A stretch of DNA of 64,000 nt, taken from assembly GCA_920105625.2 (NCBI GenBank), contig OV050032.1, positions 196,245,291-196,309,290 of the forward strand, written 5' to 3'. Of the stretch, positions 46,178 to 59,900 are shown piece after piece (the stretch's first letter is position 1; each line of letters opens with the position of its first letter). The notes under the pieces were generated by a model, which did no database searches, had not been told where the DNA came from, and worked only from the letters and a program-made list of their open reading frames with translations. A program made the position numbers and the translations under genes. This DNA is from Clusia tigrina. Lineage: Eukaryota; Arthropoda; Insecta; Diptera; Clusiidae.

Positions 46178-46600
46178 TCCATATCTAAGATATATTGTCC
46201 AAAACACCTGAGTCTATTGTGTGGCAATTGTCCGCAGACTGCGATCAGGTGCAGTGAGCGCAGTCGTCACTTTCTTCACAGAATCGACAGATGGCATCTG
46301 AAGATATACCCAACTTGTTCAAAGGGTAGTTGAGTCTACAATGTCCGCTGAAAATGTCTGTGATGATTCTTAATTTACTCCGAGGAATATTTACTACCTT
46401 AATAATAATAATAATTTTGTTGTAGTAGTTTGCCCCATGGCCAACACTGCTACCTAAAAGATCTTTTGTGTCATTCTACATTTTGTTAATAGTGATCCAT
46501 GTGATCACAACAGTCCGTTTGGTGATGTCAAAGCATCCCAGTTGAAGTCATCAGGGCCTTTTCTACCTAGATGTTCCTTGTCTAAAGAAAGGAAGTAGTT
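46178..46600 (-). mobile_element. LINE 3' fragment, left arm of an inverted pair
   Basis: 46178-46384 is the reverse complement of 47261-47465 (shared blocks TCGACAGATGGCATCTGAAG, CCAACTTGTTCAAA and TTAATTTACTCCGAGG). It carries the C-terminal zinc region of the LOA/I-like family. Sequence to about 46600 appears to continue the same element but is heavily decayed. Confidence 0.7.
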
Positions 46601-46709
46601 GAAATGTTCTTCCATTATCTTTTCCGCTTCGCGGGTGAAATTGAGAATATCCATAACAGGAGCAATTTTTATTACCTCCGGATCCAGCTGGTCGCGGTGA
46701 AATATGTTT

Positions 46710-47545
46710 ATTATAGTATTTGCCAGACGGTTCTAAGACAATGGACGGAATTGGGGCAGGAGAATTTAGGCCTCGAACCAACTACTGGGAACCAATGGGT
46801 TCTTTCTTAAGCATTTTTCAAGCGGAGATTCACGCTATTGAAAGATGTGCCCAGATCAACATTGACAGAAAATATCGGGGGAAAAATATCGTGATACTAT
46901 CCGATAGTGAAGCTGCACTCAAGAGTCTGAGCTCACCTGGTGAGGTCTAAACTTGTGTTGGACTGTATTGGGAAGCTAAACTCCGTAGGCAGTATGAAGA
47001 AGTTATCTCTAATGTGGGTACCAGGCCACATAGGAGTAGAGGGAAATGAGAAGGCTGATAGGTTAGCTAGGAAGGCTGCGGCCTCTCAGTTCAACGGCCC
47101 AGAACCCTTCTGTGGACTATCATCCAATACCATTGGAGGTCTGCTGAATAAGTGTACAGATGCAAAAAGAAGTCAAACTTGGAAACTCTTCCAGGTTTAA
47201 GACAGTCCAAAGTTCTTCTGGGCCATTTTTATCCTAAAACAGTAAAGCAGTTAATAAATATGCCTCGGAGTAAATTAAGAATCATCACAGGCATTTTAAG
47301 CGGACACTATTGACTCAACTACCATTTGAACAAGTTGGGGGTATATCTTCAGATGCCATCTGTCGATTCTGTGGAGAAAGTGACGAACTTCACTGCACCT
47401 GATCACAGATTGCGGACCATTGGCACACAAAAGACTCAAGTGTTTTGGAGAATATATCTTAGATATGACCAAGATCCCTCAACTTGATTCCTCCAAAATA
47501 TATGAATTCCTGTCGAAAATTAACTTGACAGAGGATCTGTGAGAC
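46710..47545 (+). mobile_element. LOA/I-like LINE 3' part, right arm of an inverted pair
   Basis: The plus strand reads PDGSKTMDGIGAGEF and IFQAEIHAIERCAQINI (RNase H start), VILSDSEAALKSL, then LMWVPGHIGVEGNEKADRLA and GPEPFCGLSS after a one-step frame change near 46945. It ends with CRFCGEESDELHCTC after another shift. It is one of the few LINE pieces here on the plus strand. Confidence 0.78.
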
Positions 47546-47599
47546 TACCCTCATCTTTCAAATAAATAGGGGCATCACAAAAGATCTTTCAGTTCGCTG

Positions 47600-47910
47600 T
47601 GTATAACACCCTTAAATAAATCTATCTCTAGTCCTTGCCAACGCAATGGAGTTGCATAGTATGTACTCTGTGGTCTCTTCTTCCACTAAACAGAGTCGGC
47701 ACTCCAAATCGCCAAGAATGTGGATTTTAGTCAGATGATATTTCAGGTAGTAATGACCTGATAGAAAACCTACTGCCACTACCTTAAATACCGACCAATT
47801 GCAGACCTGTCTACCGACGTGTGGGAGGTAAAATGATCCGAAGTAAATGAAGTTATACATTAACTCCTTATTTGAAGGAATCATATTATAAAACCGGAAG
47901 TCCAATTATA
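47600..47910 (-). mobile_element. LINE 3' fragment with C-terminal zinc motif
   Basis: The minus strand is open for 97 codons with FLSGHYYLKYHLTKIHILG and CRLCLVEEETTEYILC. This is the same C-terminal region as in the other RNase H-type LINEs. It points the opposite way from the adjacent copy at 46710-47545. Confidence 0.75.
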
Positions 47911-47944
47911 ATGCAACCCTAATGCGCACACGCAAAGCTAAAGT

Positions 47945-48245
47945 TTAGGGAACTCGCAAGTCGGCAGAGTGGATAAACTGTTGCTATATGTGAGCCACAC
48001 ATTCCTCGACCATAGTTCCTGAATGACTTTTGAACTGGCTTGGAAAGCGTAGTTCACAGAATACTCGAATATTTTTATAAAATATGTTTAAAAAATTACA
48101 CGATTAATGAAACGGAATTCCCATTAATGCCGAGAATTCGAGAATCTACTAATCACGGGTACATGACTGGCTGAGTATGTCTTGAATCTTTGTCTAGCTT
48201 TGGCTCTGGTTTGTCTGACATTAGCTTAAATGAATACAAATTGTT
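47945..48245. repeat. Unclassified dispersed repeat, second copy
   Basis: Partner of 11680-11995, with the same block order and orientation, at moderate divergence. Confidence 0.6.
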
Positions 48246-48249
48246 GCTG

Positions 48250-49465
48250 TACACAATTTTTTTCATGAAAACTTATTTAAAGTAAAAATTTACTTGATTA
48301 AACACACGAGCTTCCGGCAAAAATTGTACAAACTTCCTTGTACTTTACGGGATATGGCTTAAATTGTTGGTTTGCTTGGCAACTTAACCTGCAGAACAAT
48401 TTTTCCCATACAAGAGTTCACGTTTAAAAGTGCTTCAAAGCTTGTGCACTAAAAAGTCGTATAAAATACAAGTTCTCAAAGCTTAAAGGCACAGATACGC
48501 TCATAGACAAACCCGTACATCTAAGATACCTACCTACACATATTCTCCATAATTGCGCCCCCAAAGTCTCCAAGCGTTTCATACTTCGCACACAATTGAA
48601 TTGTGAATTTTTAATGAGCCTCATTTGGGAACTGAACTGCTGCCTTCACATCATTGCGTTGTAGATGTTCTATTTTTGTATTTGTTGTTGTTGTTGTTGT
48701 TGCAGTATTCACTCTACAACTCCATCGAAATGAAGAGGCCAACCGTGCTGAGACGGCAAGAGGAAGCTTCCGCTTTTGATTGGAAATTTACAATGACTAC
48801 GAACGCATCGAAGCGCTACTTTGCTCCTGCTGCCAATTGAAGGCAGCAATGGCAAAATGAGAGTAAAGTGACACACAAAGCACAGAGACAGGCAGTCCCT
48901 GGTGAACTCACAGCGATAATTAGCAGTCAAATTTCTAACGGAAAAAGAAGGAACATTAACGGAAATGAGAACAAAAATAATATGTCTACGAATATTGGCA
49001 ACTGGTCGGGCTGACGTTAAAACATCACTACATTTCAATTAAGGCCACACAGTTCGCTTATCTGTGTCTAAAGAGCATACTAAAATAAGGTTGCTTGAAT
49101 CCCAGAACTCTTGAATAGCCTCGAATTATTCAAGGTTTCACAAGCACAGAATTGGTGGACCACACAATTTGTATACCAGATTTGATAGTTGTGCAGTGGT
49201 TAGTATAAAAACACACTCGTACAATCAAAAGTAAGAGTGGATTCCCTGTGAGATCGTGTCCCTTTATGAAATTATTAATAGTTAAGGAATTTTATATCCA
49301 GCCCAGTCTCAGAATGGTGTTGCGAAAATGTGCCACATCCAAGACACTCGACAATCACAGTCTTGTGGTCTTGTTGCTTTGACTAAAGTGGTGTTGTTCA
49401 GCTTCTCAATACCCTGCAGAGGGGTGCACAATCAATGAACAATATTATCAGAGCAGTAGGAGGAG
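48250..49465. other. Unassigned DNA
   Basis: No gene or repeat family recognised. A short TTGTTGTTG run is at 48684-48702. Confidence 0.35.
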
Positions 49466-49472
49466 CGTACGT

Positions 49473-49620
49473 AAGTAGGTAGGTAGGTAGGTAGATAGGT
49501 AGGTAGGTGGGTAGGTAGGTAGGTAGGTGGGTAGGTAGGTAGGTGGGTAGGTAGGTTGAGCAGCCGCATCACCAATAAACCAGTTATGCCACTTAGACCA
49601 CCAGTTGGGGCCGTTGTGTG
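49473..49620 (+). repeat. (GTAG)n tract with the head of the dispersed GTAGG family
   Basis: About 85 bp of GTAGGTAG/GTGGGTAG units are followed by TTGAGCAGCCGCATCACC and GCCACTTAGACCACCA. The head may be the origin of this microsatellite, as the family at 2676, 20566 and 44730 begins with the same unit. Confidence 0.65.
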
Positions 49621-50239
49621 GAGTGTGCGAGAGACGGTTCGTCGGAAAATATCAGATTTGCAACGACGATTTCTCGATTAGACACCAACATAATAATGCG
49701 CCCGCTCACAAATCGATCCTTTTCGAAAATCCAACTAATTTTCTCTATAGTCTCAATCAATGGCATGTACCAAAAACCGTACTAAATTCGCAATTATAGA
49801 TTTTAGTAACAGGAAACAGTCGCAATCCTGTTCCTAAAAACTCTAATTGTGAATTTTGCAGTTTTAAGTTCGTAAAACACATTAATATTTTTAGATAGAA
49901 CAGAAGGTCATACGAGAAATGTCTATGACAGTGATTTATTTTTCTCCTGATGTGTTTGTAGTCAACATGAAGAACAACAAACAATACAAATGCGAATCAC
50001 ATCAATTTCCATCCCTTACCCGGTTGTGTGTTCTCTTCAACGAGAAGCCCCCTGTTTGTATCAATCCCCATTCTTGTGTTCTCACTAATTTCAAATAATG
50101 CCGAGTTTCGCCAAACATGCAACTTTTAAACCACTTCTACCACATCAGTGGAAGTGTGAAAACACACCTTGCAACACCTATGGCGCAGCACATCGATTCG
50201 GTAACTGAGTATGTGTGAAAGTGTTTAATTACTACATAT

Positions 50240-50620
50240 TGTGACTATAAACCTTTCAGGAAGTGCCCATTCAGGAGGTCCTCAAAATAGCGAAAATTGC
50301 GGCGATATTTCTGAAATGATATTAGCTCAAGATCAGGAGAGAATTCAGGTTTGGACAGGTGCAACAACATTTTCTTCTCTTTTAAACATGGATCATATAT
50401 AGGATTATGTTTCATCATATACGAGTATGTCATCATGCTTTTTGTAAATCTTTTTCTTCAGCTGGTCCAGAAATGATGGATAGTACTCAGCGCCCCATTT
50501 TTCCCTTTTAGAGGTACTCAATAATCAAAAGTTCTTTCGTATCCCAAAAGACTGATTGGAATGTCTTCGCTTTCTTTGGAACAGGTTCGCCACGTGCTTC
50601 CTTGGGCTTTGACTGTAGCT
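50240..50620 (-). mobile_element. Degenerate mariner transposase fragment
   Basis: The minus strand gives FQSVFWDTKELLIIEYL (compare the VFWD...I.YL block of mariners), then, after shifts, EYYPSFLDQLKKKIYKKHDD and finally EFSPDLELISF at the position of the YSPDLAP..F block. The order and spacing fit a mariner catalytic domain, but stops are many and the last Asp motif is altered. Confidence 0.5.
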
Positions 50621-51030
50621 TTATTTCAAGTGTGCAGTGGTGCTCTCAGGGATCCTGCAACGTGACTCAACGATGTGTTACGTTTGATCGACCTTTCTTC
50701 ATTGGGCATTGGACATTGGCTGACATTGTGTGGATTAGCGAATTCGAAAGAATTTCTTCTTCAACACGATTAGTAAACAAACTGCACCAGGTTACGTGGG
50801 ATTTTGAACAGCTGAAAGCGCACGAATCTAAATGGTGAAATAACAATATATTTGATAGTTAACACACTGAAGGATGGCACTGATTATACAAATATTTTTG
50901 TATTTCCTTCTTAGGGATAAGTCCTGTTATAATACGGAGATTTTAGCTCACACCCTACTTAGAGGTGGAACTTAAAGACTGTTTTCAGGATCCACAAATT
51001 TCTTTAATATTAACTTTTCAGTGGTATATA

Positions 51031-51550
51031 TATTGTTACAAAATTGCCCTGCTGACAATTTACTCTAACTCTCAATACTCGGATTCGTACCACTGGATTG
51101 TGTACTAATCAAACAATCGCTAGTTAAATTAAAATAATTAACTTTATTTAATTATTGCTATTTACATATTTAATATTAGGCTTAAGTTTACTTTATTACA
51201 AATTGCACTTTATTTAATAATTCATTTAATCACTTTATTACTTCTTAATACTGTAAATGCTACAAGTGAAATGCACGATGAACACACTCTTACGATTGCT
51301 ATTCAACTGCGTCTCAACTTTAATTGTGTGGTGGCTTATATACCTTTCTTATGGTTGAAGTAGAAAATTCTAAAATATTCCCTACACTTTAAAGAAGTTT
51401 CTGGAACATTCTCGAATCTTATCTACACCTCGAAAGAGGGTTCTTGACTAAGCATTTTTCGAATAGATAGTGTCTTGACTTATATACACCTCTCTCGTAG
51501 TAGCTGAACTTAATAGAAGTATCCAAAAAGTATACATCATTTATGTTTAA
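51031..51550 (+). repeat. LTR-like repeat, long copy (possible solo LTR)
   Basis: Starts ATTGTTACAAAATTGCCC and shares both its ends with 37546-37760. The middle holds AT-rich sequence and a GGCTTATATACC box that could serve as a TATA element. No adjacent gag-pol coding sequence was found, which would fit a solo LTR. Confidence 0.55.
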
Positions 51551-51785
51551 ATAGGTCTGTCGCTTTTCCTCAGGCAACTTCCGATACAAGAGACTTTTCA
51601 TCTACGAGTACTTAGAGGTGGAACTTATAGACTTGAAGACCCTGTCTTATATGTGAACGCTTTTTAAATAAATTTATATAGCTAATCTTAACCTGTGAAG
51701 GAGCTGAGTGTATTTTACCGCTAGATCTAAAAAATTTCTTGAATAAATAGAAACTTTTCTGTGATGTTTGTATATTTTCTCCTTA

Positions 51786-51938
51786 GGGAAGGTATCAGAA
51801 ACTTTCCAGCTCGCACTGGTGCAAGACGTAAGTTGACGACTCAATTATTAGTTGGCATAAGGGAAGGTATAAGAAACTTTCCAGCTCGCACTGGTACAAA
51901 AAGTCAGTCGACAACAGAATTATTAGTTGGCATAAATG
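51786..51938 (+). repeat. 75-bp tandem duplication
   Basis: GGGAAGGTAT-AGAAACTTTC begins at 51786 and 51861, with CAGCTCGCACTGGT and TTATTAGTTGGCATAA in each copy. The period of 75 keeps a frame open across both (GIRNFPARTG in each), but no protein family is suggested. Confidence 0.85.
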
Positions 51939-51939
51939 T

Positions 51940-53985
51940 TTTCCATCAAGTGGCAACTTCTGTAAAAGAAATTATACAGAAGTTCACATTAAATTTTCTG
52001 ATTGTCCTGAATTGAAACAGTGTATTATTCTGAATATCCCAACTAATGCCACACAAACAGAGCTGGCCGATCAAAATTCAATCTGACAACTAGATCTACA
52101 GTAGATCAGCACCTGGATTTGGTAAGACTCTTGCCAGAAAACTGTGAAAAAAGTTTCTATTTAAAATGAATGATGAGGACATTATTAAAAGTACATCACC
52201 ACGATCATGTACAAGGCACGCCTCAAGTCTCAAGCCTCTGCATGCTCGAGAATGCAGCGTCCTTGTTTTGCTGAGAATGATTGAGAATAGCAGAAGTAGC
52301 TACTTTCCGCCAACAGTACAGAAATGTGAAAGCGGAAACACGAAACTGCAAGAGGCGGCAGGGGAGGAGCAACTGAAAGTTTAACTATTACATTAATGGC
52401 CGCAGGACACGTCAGAGCATGATGACGCGGCGACATCGTCTTCAAACTTGTACGTGCATTGACTGCAATCATGAAATACGATAGTAAAGTTCAAAGTCGC
52501 ATAGAAATGATGCGGATACGAACGGATGCAGTGCAGCGATTAATTTTAGTTTCCTATACAGGCACCTGCTTGCCAGCCATCTTCAGATGGCTACGTGAAC
52601 AGCAAGCAACAGCAGCAGCAGCATCAGAGCAAGGACAATGAATATGGCATATCAATCAGTGCGGAAAAATGGCACCAGCTGCTGGCAATTGATGAGTGTG
52701 CCTTCCTTTCGATATCACCATACCACCAACACACCCAGCCCCTCCCAGACGCTGCTGTCTGCCTGGTTATTATAATTGGGATTTTTATTGTGACACAGTT
52801 GAATAAGTGCGAGAGATTTATTTTTGCACCAACTATTTCTCCAATTAGACACTACGAAATATTTATGAAGAATGGTTGGAAAAAAGTTTTGCCTGCCTTC
52901 CAAGTGTTTTCCACCAGGTCGGATATCGACGCATAAAAGTTGGAAACTGCGCACAGAGCAACATCAGTCAACAAAGAAAAAAGTTGTAAATTAATAATGT
53001 TTGTACGTCACTCGAATCTGCAGTCAAAGTTTAAACGATGGGGAATTAAAAAAGTCAAGCATGTTGCTCGGGTGCTGTCTGTGTTGATGTTCTCGTATAA
53101 CACGTCAGTAATGTGATGATTTCTGTTTATTTTCTATTCACGCTTCAACTTTGTTGCAGTTTTAACGCAAGCGCAACTTTTTCTATTTTTCTTATTCATT
53201 AACATCATCAGCAGCAGCAACGAAAACTACAAATGGCCAAGTTGACATTTGCAGCTGCGTTTATGGCGGTCGGAAGAGGGTTACCATAGCGTGCTGGCAT
53301 TGTAGAAATCAGGTGGTAAAATATATTAAATAAATAAGTTCTGATAATTACGCTTTGGTGGATAATGTGAGCAGCCTTCATTAAAATAGAGTTGCGAGTA
53401 CTGACAAATTCTGGAACGTACTCAAAAGTGTACCACAAGGAAAGGTATTGTTCAACTTGGTTAATGTACGGAAATTCGAGTTTCTCATTGACTCCGGCTG
53501 CGTATCGGCGGTGAGTATAATTACGCGACACACAGCTAATTCTGGTCTCGGGGATGATTAAAAATAAAGTTTATGTAAAGGATGTGACTATGTAAAGGAT
53601 GTTATAGTGGATATGTGTTTATGTAAAGGATGTTATATGTGGAGATGTGTTGCCGCCGTAACTTGGGAAAATTAAGCAAAGCAGCTACTTTTCATATATT
53701 AATTTAGTTTGGTTTTTATCATATTTTAATTTCACAACATCAATGAAGGCTACCGGAAAAAGTTCAACTTTGAACAACCTTCTAAAGTCATCTGTGATAA
53801 CTAACACCAGTTCTAGGGTGGGTTGTCCCAAAGCTTGGTCCATGTTGACACATGTCATCAACTATTGTCAACTACTGGCCACGGAAGTATTAAATTTGCC
53901 AGCTAAAAAAGAGGCCTTGCAATCCAACGGAGTTCCACAATGCTATTCATTTTGTTTACTGGATGCTTCCACAGAATATCAAGAT
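51940..53985. other. Unassigned DNA left of the large minisatellite
   Basis: Contains a duplicated TATGTAAAGGATGT motif at about 53573-53630. A frame starting ATG at 53743 is open for 83 codons but runs into the satellite and matches no known family. Confidence 0.35.
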
Positions 53986-53989
53986 GGAA

Positions 53990-56900
53990 GCTGAGGTGGA
54001 CAAAATAAAAGATGGCATCTAAGGTGGACAGAATATAAAGATGGCATCTGAGGTGGACAGAATATAAAGATGGCATCTGAGGTGGACAGAATAAAATATG
54101 GCATCTGAGGTGGACAGCATAAAAGATGGCATCTGAGGTGGACAGAATATAAAGATAGCATCTGAGCTGGACAGAATAAAAGATGGCATCTGAGCTGGAC
54201 AGAATATAAAGATAGCATCTGAGGTGGACAGAATATAAAGATGGCATCTGAGCTGGACAGAATAAAAGATGGCATCTGAGGTGGACAGAATAAAAGATGG
54301 CATCTGAGGTGGACAGAATAAAAGATGGCATCTGAGGTGGACAGAATATAAGGATGGCATCTGAGCTGGCCAGAATAAAAGATGGCATCTGAGGTGGACA
54401 GAATATAACGATAGCATCTGAGGTGGACAGCATAAAAGATGGCATCTGAGCTGGACAGAATATAAAGATGGCATCTGAGGTGGACAGAATATAAAGATAG
54501 CATCTGAGGTGGACAGAGTATAAAGATAGCATCTGAGGTGGACAGAATATAAAGATGGCATCTGAGATGGACAGAATATAAAGATGGCATCTGCGGTGGA
54601 CAGAATAAAAGATGGCATCTGAGGTGGACAGAATATAAAGATAGCATCTGAGGTGGACAGAATAGAAAGATGGCATCTGCGGTGGACAGAATAAAAGATG
54701 GCATCTGAGGTGGACAGAATATAAAGATAGTATCTGAGGTGGACAGAATATAAAGATGGCATCTAAGGTGGACACAATATAAAGATGGCATCTGAGGTGG
54801 ACAGAATAAAAGATGGCATCTGAGGTGGACAGAATATAAAGATGGCATCTGCGGTGGACAGAATAAAAGATGGCATCTGAGGTGGACAGAATATAAAGAT
54901 GGCATCTGAGCTGGACAGAATAAAAGATGGCATCTGAGGTGGACAGAATATAAAGATAGCATCTGAGGTGGACAGAATAAAAGATGGCATCTGAGGTGCA
55001 CAGAATATAAAGATAGCATCTGAGGTGGACAGAATAAAAGATGGCATCTGAGGTGGACAGAATATAAAGATGGCATCTGAGCTGGACAGAATATAAAGAT
55101 GGCATCTGAGGTGGACAGAATATAAAGATAGCATCTGAGGTGGACAGAATATAAAGATAGCATCTGAGGTGGACAGAATATAAAGATGGCATCTGAGATG
55201 GACAGAATATAAAGATGGCATCTGCGGTGGACAGAATATAAAGATGGCATCTGAGGTGGACAGAATATAAAGATGGCATCTGCGGTGGACAGAATAAAAG
55301 ATGGCATCTGAGGTGGACAGAATATAAAGATGGCATCTGAGCTGGACAGAATAAAAGATGGCATCTGAGGTGGACAGAATATAAAGATAGCATCTGAGGT
55401 GGACAGAATAAAAGATGGCATCTGAGGTGCACAGAATATAAAGATAGCATCTGAGGTGGACAGAATATAAAGATGGCATCTGAGGTGGACAGAATATAAA
55501 GATAGCATCTGAGGTGGACAGAATAAAAGATGGCATCTGAGGTGGACAGAATATAAAGATGGCATCTGAGCTGGACAGAATATAAAGATGGCATCTGAGG
55601 TGGACAGAATATAAAGATAGCATCTGAGGTGGACAGAATATAAAGATAGCATCTGAGGTGGACAGAATATAAAGATGGCATCTGAGATGGACAGAATATA
55701 AAGATGGCATCTGCGGTGGACAGAATAAAAGATGGCATCTGAGGTGGACAGAATATAAAGATAGCATCTGAGGTGGACAGAATAGAAAGATGGCATCTGC
55801 GGTGGACAGAATAAAAGATGGCATCTGAGGTGGACAGAATATAAAGATGGCATCTGAGCTGGACAGAATAAAAGATGGCATCTGAGGTGGACAGAATATA
55901 AAGATAGCATCTGAGGTGGACAGAATATAAAGATGGCATCTAAGGTGGACACAATATAAAGATGGCATCTGAGGTGGACAGAATATAAAGATGGCATCTG
56001 AGGTGGACAGAATAAAAGATGGCATCTGAGGTGGACAGAATAAAATATGGCATCTGAGGTGGACAGAATAAAATATGGCATCTGAGGTGGACAGCATAAA
56101 AGATGGCATCTGAGGTGGACAGAATATAAAGATAGCATCTGAGCTGGACAGAATAAAAGATGGCATCTGAGCTGGACAGAATATAAAGATAGCATCTGAG
56201 GTGGACAGAATATAAAGATGGCATCTGAGCTGGACAGAATAAAAGATGGCATCTGAGGTGGACAGAATAAAAGATGGCATCTGAGGTGGACAGAATAAAA
56301 GATGGCATCTGAGGTGGACAGAATATAAGGATGGCATCTGAGCTGGCCAGAATAAAAGATGGCATCTGAGGTGGACAGAATATAACGATAGCATCTGAGG
56401 TGGACAGCATAAAAGATGGCATCTGAGCTGGACAGAATATAAAGATGGCATCTGAGGTGGACAGAATATAAAGATAGCATCTGAGGTGGACAGAATATAA
56501 AGATAGCATCTGAGGTGGACAGAATATAAAGATGGCATCTGAGATGGACAGAATATAAAGATGGCATCTGCGGTGGACAGAATAAAAGATGGCATCTGAG
56601 GTGGACAGAATATAAAGATAGCATCTGAGGTGGACAGAATAGAAAGATGGCATCTGCGGTGGACAGAATAAAAGATGGCATCTGAGGTGGACAGAATATA
56701 AAGATAGTATCTGAGGTGGACAGAATATAAAGATGGCATCTAAGGTGGACACAATATAGAGATGGCATCTGAGGTGGACAGAATAAAAGATGGCATCTGA
56801 GGTGGACAGAATATAAAGATGGCATCTGCGGTGGACAGAATAAAAGATGGCATCTGAGGTGGACAGAATATAAAGATGGCATCTGAGCTGGACAGAATAA

Positions 56901-59900
56901 AAGATGGCATCTGAGGTGGACAGAATATAAAGATAGCATCTGAGGTGGACAGCATAAAAGATGGCATCTGAGGTGGACAGAATATAAAGATAGCATCTGA
57001 GGTGGACAGAATAAAAGATGGCATCTGAGGTGGACAGAATATAAAGATGGCATCTAAGGTGGACACAATATAAAGATGGCATCTGAGGTGGACAGAATAT
57101 AAAGATGGCATCTGAGGTGGACAGAATAAAAGATGGCATCTGAGGTGGACAGAATAAAATATGGCATCTGAGGTGGACAGAATATAAAGATGGCATCTGA
57201 GGTGGACAGAATAAAAGATGGCTTCTGAGGTGGACAGAATAAAAGATGGCATCTGAGGTGGACAGAATAAAAGATGGCATCTGAGTAGGAGAGAATAAAA
57301 GATGGCATCTGAGGTGGACAGAATAAAAGATGGCATCTGAGGTGGACAGAATATAAAGATGGCATCTGAGTTGGGCAGAATAAAAGATGGCATCTGAGGT
57401 GGACAGAATAAAATATGGCATCTGAGGTGGACAGAATAAAAAATGGCATCTGAGGTGGACAGAATAAAAGATGGCATCTGAGCTGGACAGAATAAAATAT
57501 GGCATCTGAGGTGCACAGAATAAAATATGGCATCTCAGATGGACAGACTAAAAGATGGCATCTGAGGTGGACAGAATAAAAGATGGCATCTGAGGTGGAC
57601 AGAATATAAAGATAGCATCTGAGGTGGACAGAATATAAAGATGGCATCTAAGGTGGACACAATATAAAGATGGCATCTGAGGTGGACAGAATATAAAGAT
57701 GGCATCTGAGCTGGACAGAATAAAAGATGGCATCTGAGGTGGACAGAATATAAAGATAGCATCTGAGGTGGACAGAATATAAAGATGGGATCTAAGGTGG
57801 ACAGAATAAAAGATGGCATCGGAGGTGGACAGAATATAAAGATGGCATCTAAGGTGGACAGAATATAAAGATAGCATCTGAGGTAGACAGAATATAAAGA
57901 TGGCATCTGAGGTGGACAGAATATAAAGATGGCATCTGAGGTGGACAGAATATTAAGATGGCATCTGAGCTGGACAGAATAAAAGATGGCATCTGAGGTG
58001 GACAGAATATAGAGATGGCATCTAAGGTGGACAGAATATAAAGATAGCATCTGAGGTAGACAGAATATAAAGATGGGATCTAAGGTGGACAGAATATAAA
58101 GATGGCATCTGAGGTGGACAGAATATAAAGATGGCATCGGAGGTGGACAGAATATAAAGATGGGATCTAAGGTGGACAGAATATAAAGATAGCATCTGAG
58201 GTAGACAGAATATAAAGATGGCTTCTGAGGTGGACAGAATATAAAGATGGCATCTGAGGTGGACAGAATATTAAGATGGCATCTGAGCTGGACAGAATAA
58301 AAGATGGCATCTGAGGTGGACAGAATATAGAGATGGCATCTAAGGTGGACAGAATATAAAGATGGCATCTGAGGTGGACAGAATATAAAGATGGCATCTA
58401 AGGTGGACATAATATAAAGATGGCGTCTAAGGTGGACAGAATATAAAGATGGCATCTGAGGTGGACTGAATAAAAGATGGCATCCCAGGTGGACAGAATA
58501 TAAAGATGGCATCTAAGGTGGACAGAATATAAAGATGGCATCTAAGGTGGACAGAATATAAAGATGACATCGGAGGTGGACAGAATATAAAGATAGCATC
58601 TAAGGTGGACAGAATATAAAGATGGCATCGGAGGTGGACAGAATATAAAGATGGCATCTAAGGTGGACAGAATATAAAGATGGCATCTGAGGTGGACAGA
58701 ATATAAAGATGGCATCTGAGCTGGACAGAATAAAAGAAGGCATCTGAGCTGGACAGAATAAAAGATGGCATCTGAGGTGGACAGAATATAAAGATAGCAT
58801 CTGAGGTAGACAGAATATAAAGATGGCATCTGAGGTGGACAGAATATAAAGATGGCATGTGAGGTGGACAGAATAAAAGATGGCATCTGAGGTGGACAGA
58901 ATATAAAGATAGCATGTGAGGTGGACAGAATATAAAGATGGCATCTAAGATGGACAGAATATAAAGATGGCATCTGAGGTTTACAGAATATAAAGATAGC
59001 ATCTGAGGTGGACAGAATATAAAGATGGCATCTAAGGTGGACAGAATAAAAGATGGCATCTGAGGTGGACAGAATATAAAGATGGCATCTGAGCTGGACA
59101 GAATAAAAGAAGGCATCTGAGCTGGACAGAATAAAAGATGGCATCTGAGGTGGACAGAATATAAAGATAGCATCTGAGGTAGACAGAATATAAAGATGGC
59201 ATCTGAGGTGGACAGAATATAAAGATGGCATGTGAGGTGGACAGAATAAAAGATGGCATCTGAGGTGGACAGAATATAAAGATAGCATGTGAGGTGGACA
59301 GAATATAAAGATGGCATCTAAGATGGACAGAATATAAAGCTGGCATCTAAGGTGGCCAGAATATAAAGATGGCATCTGAGGTGGACAGAATAAAAGATGG
59401 CATCTGAGGTGGACAGAATATAAAGATGGCATCTGAGGTGGACAGAATAAAATATGGCATCTGAGGTGGACAGAATATAAAGATGGCATCTGAGCTGGAC
59501 AGAATAAAAGAAGGCATCGGAGGTGGACAGAATATAAAGATGGCATCTAAGGTGGACAGAATATAAAGATGGCATCTAAGGTGGACAGAATATAAAGATG
59601 GCATGTGAGGTGGACAGAATAAAAGATGGCATCTGAGGTGGACAGAATATAAAGATAGCATGTGAGGTGGACAGAATATAAAGATGGCATCTGAGGTGGA
59701 CAAAATAAAAGATGGCATCTGAGGTTTACAGAATATAAAGATTGCATCTGAGGTGGACAGAATATAAAGATGGCATCTAAGGTGGACAGAATATAAAGAT
59801 GGCATGTGAGGTGGACAGAATAAAAGATGGCATCTGAGGTGGACAGAATATAAAGATAGCATCTGAGGTGGACAGAATATAAAGATGGCATGTGAGGTGG

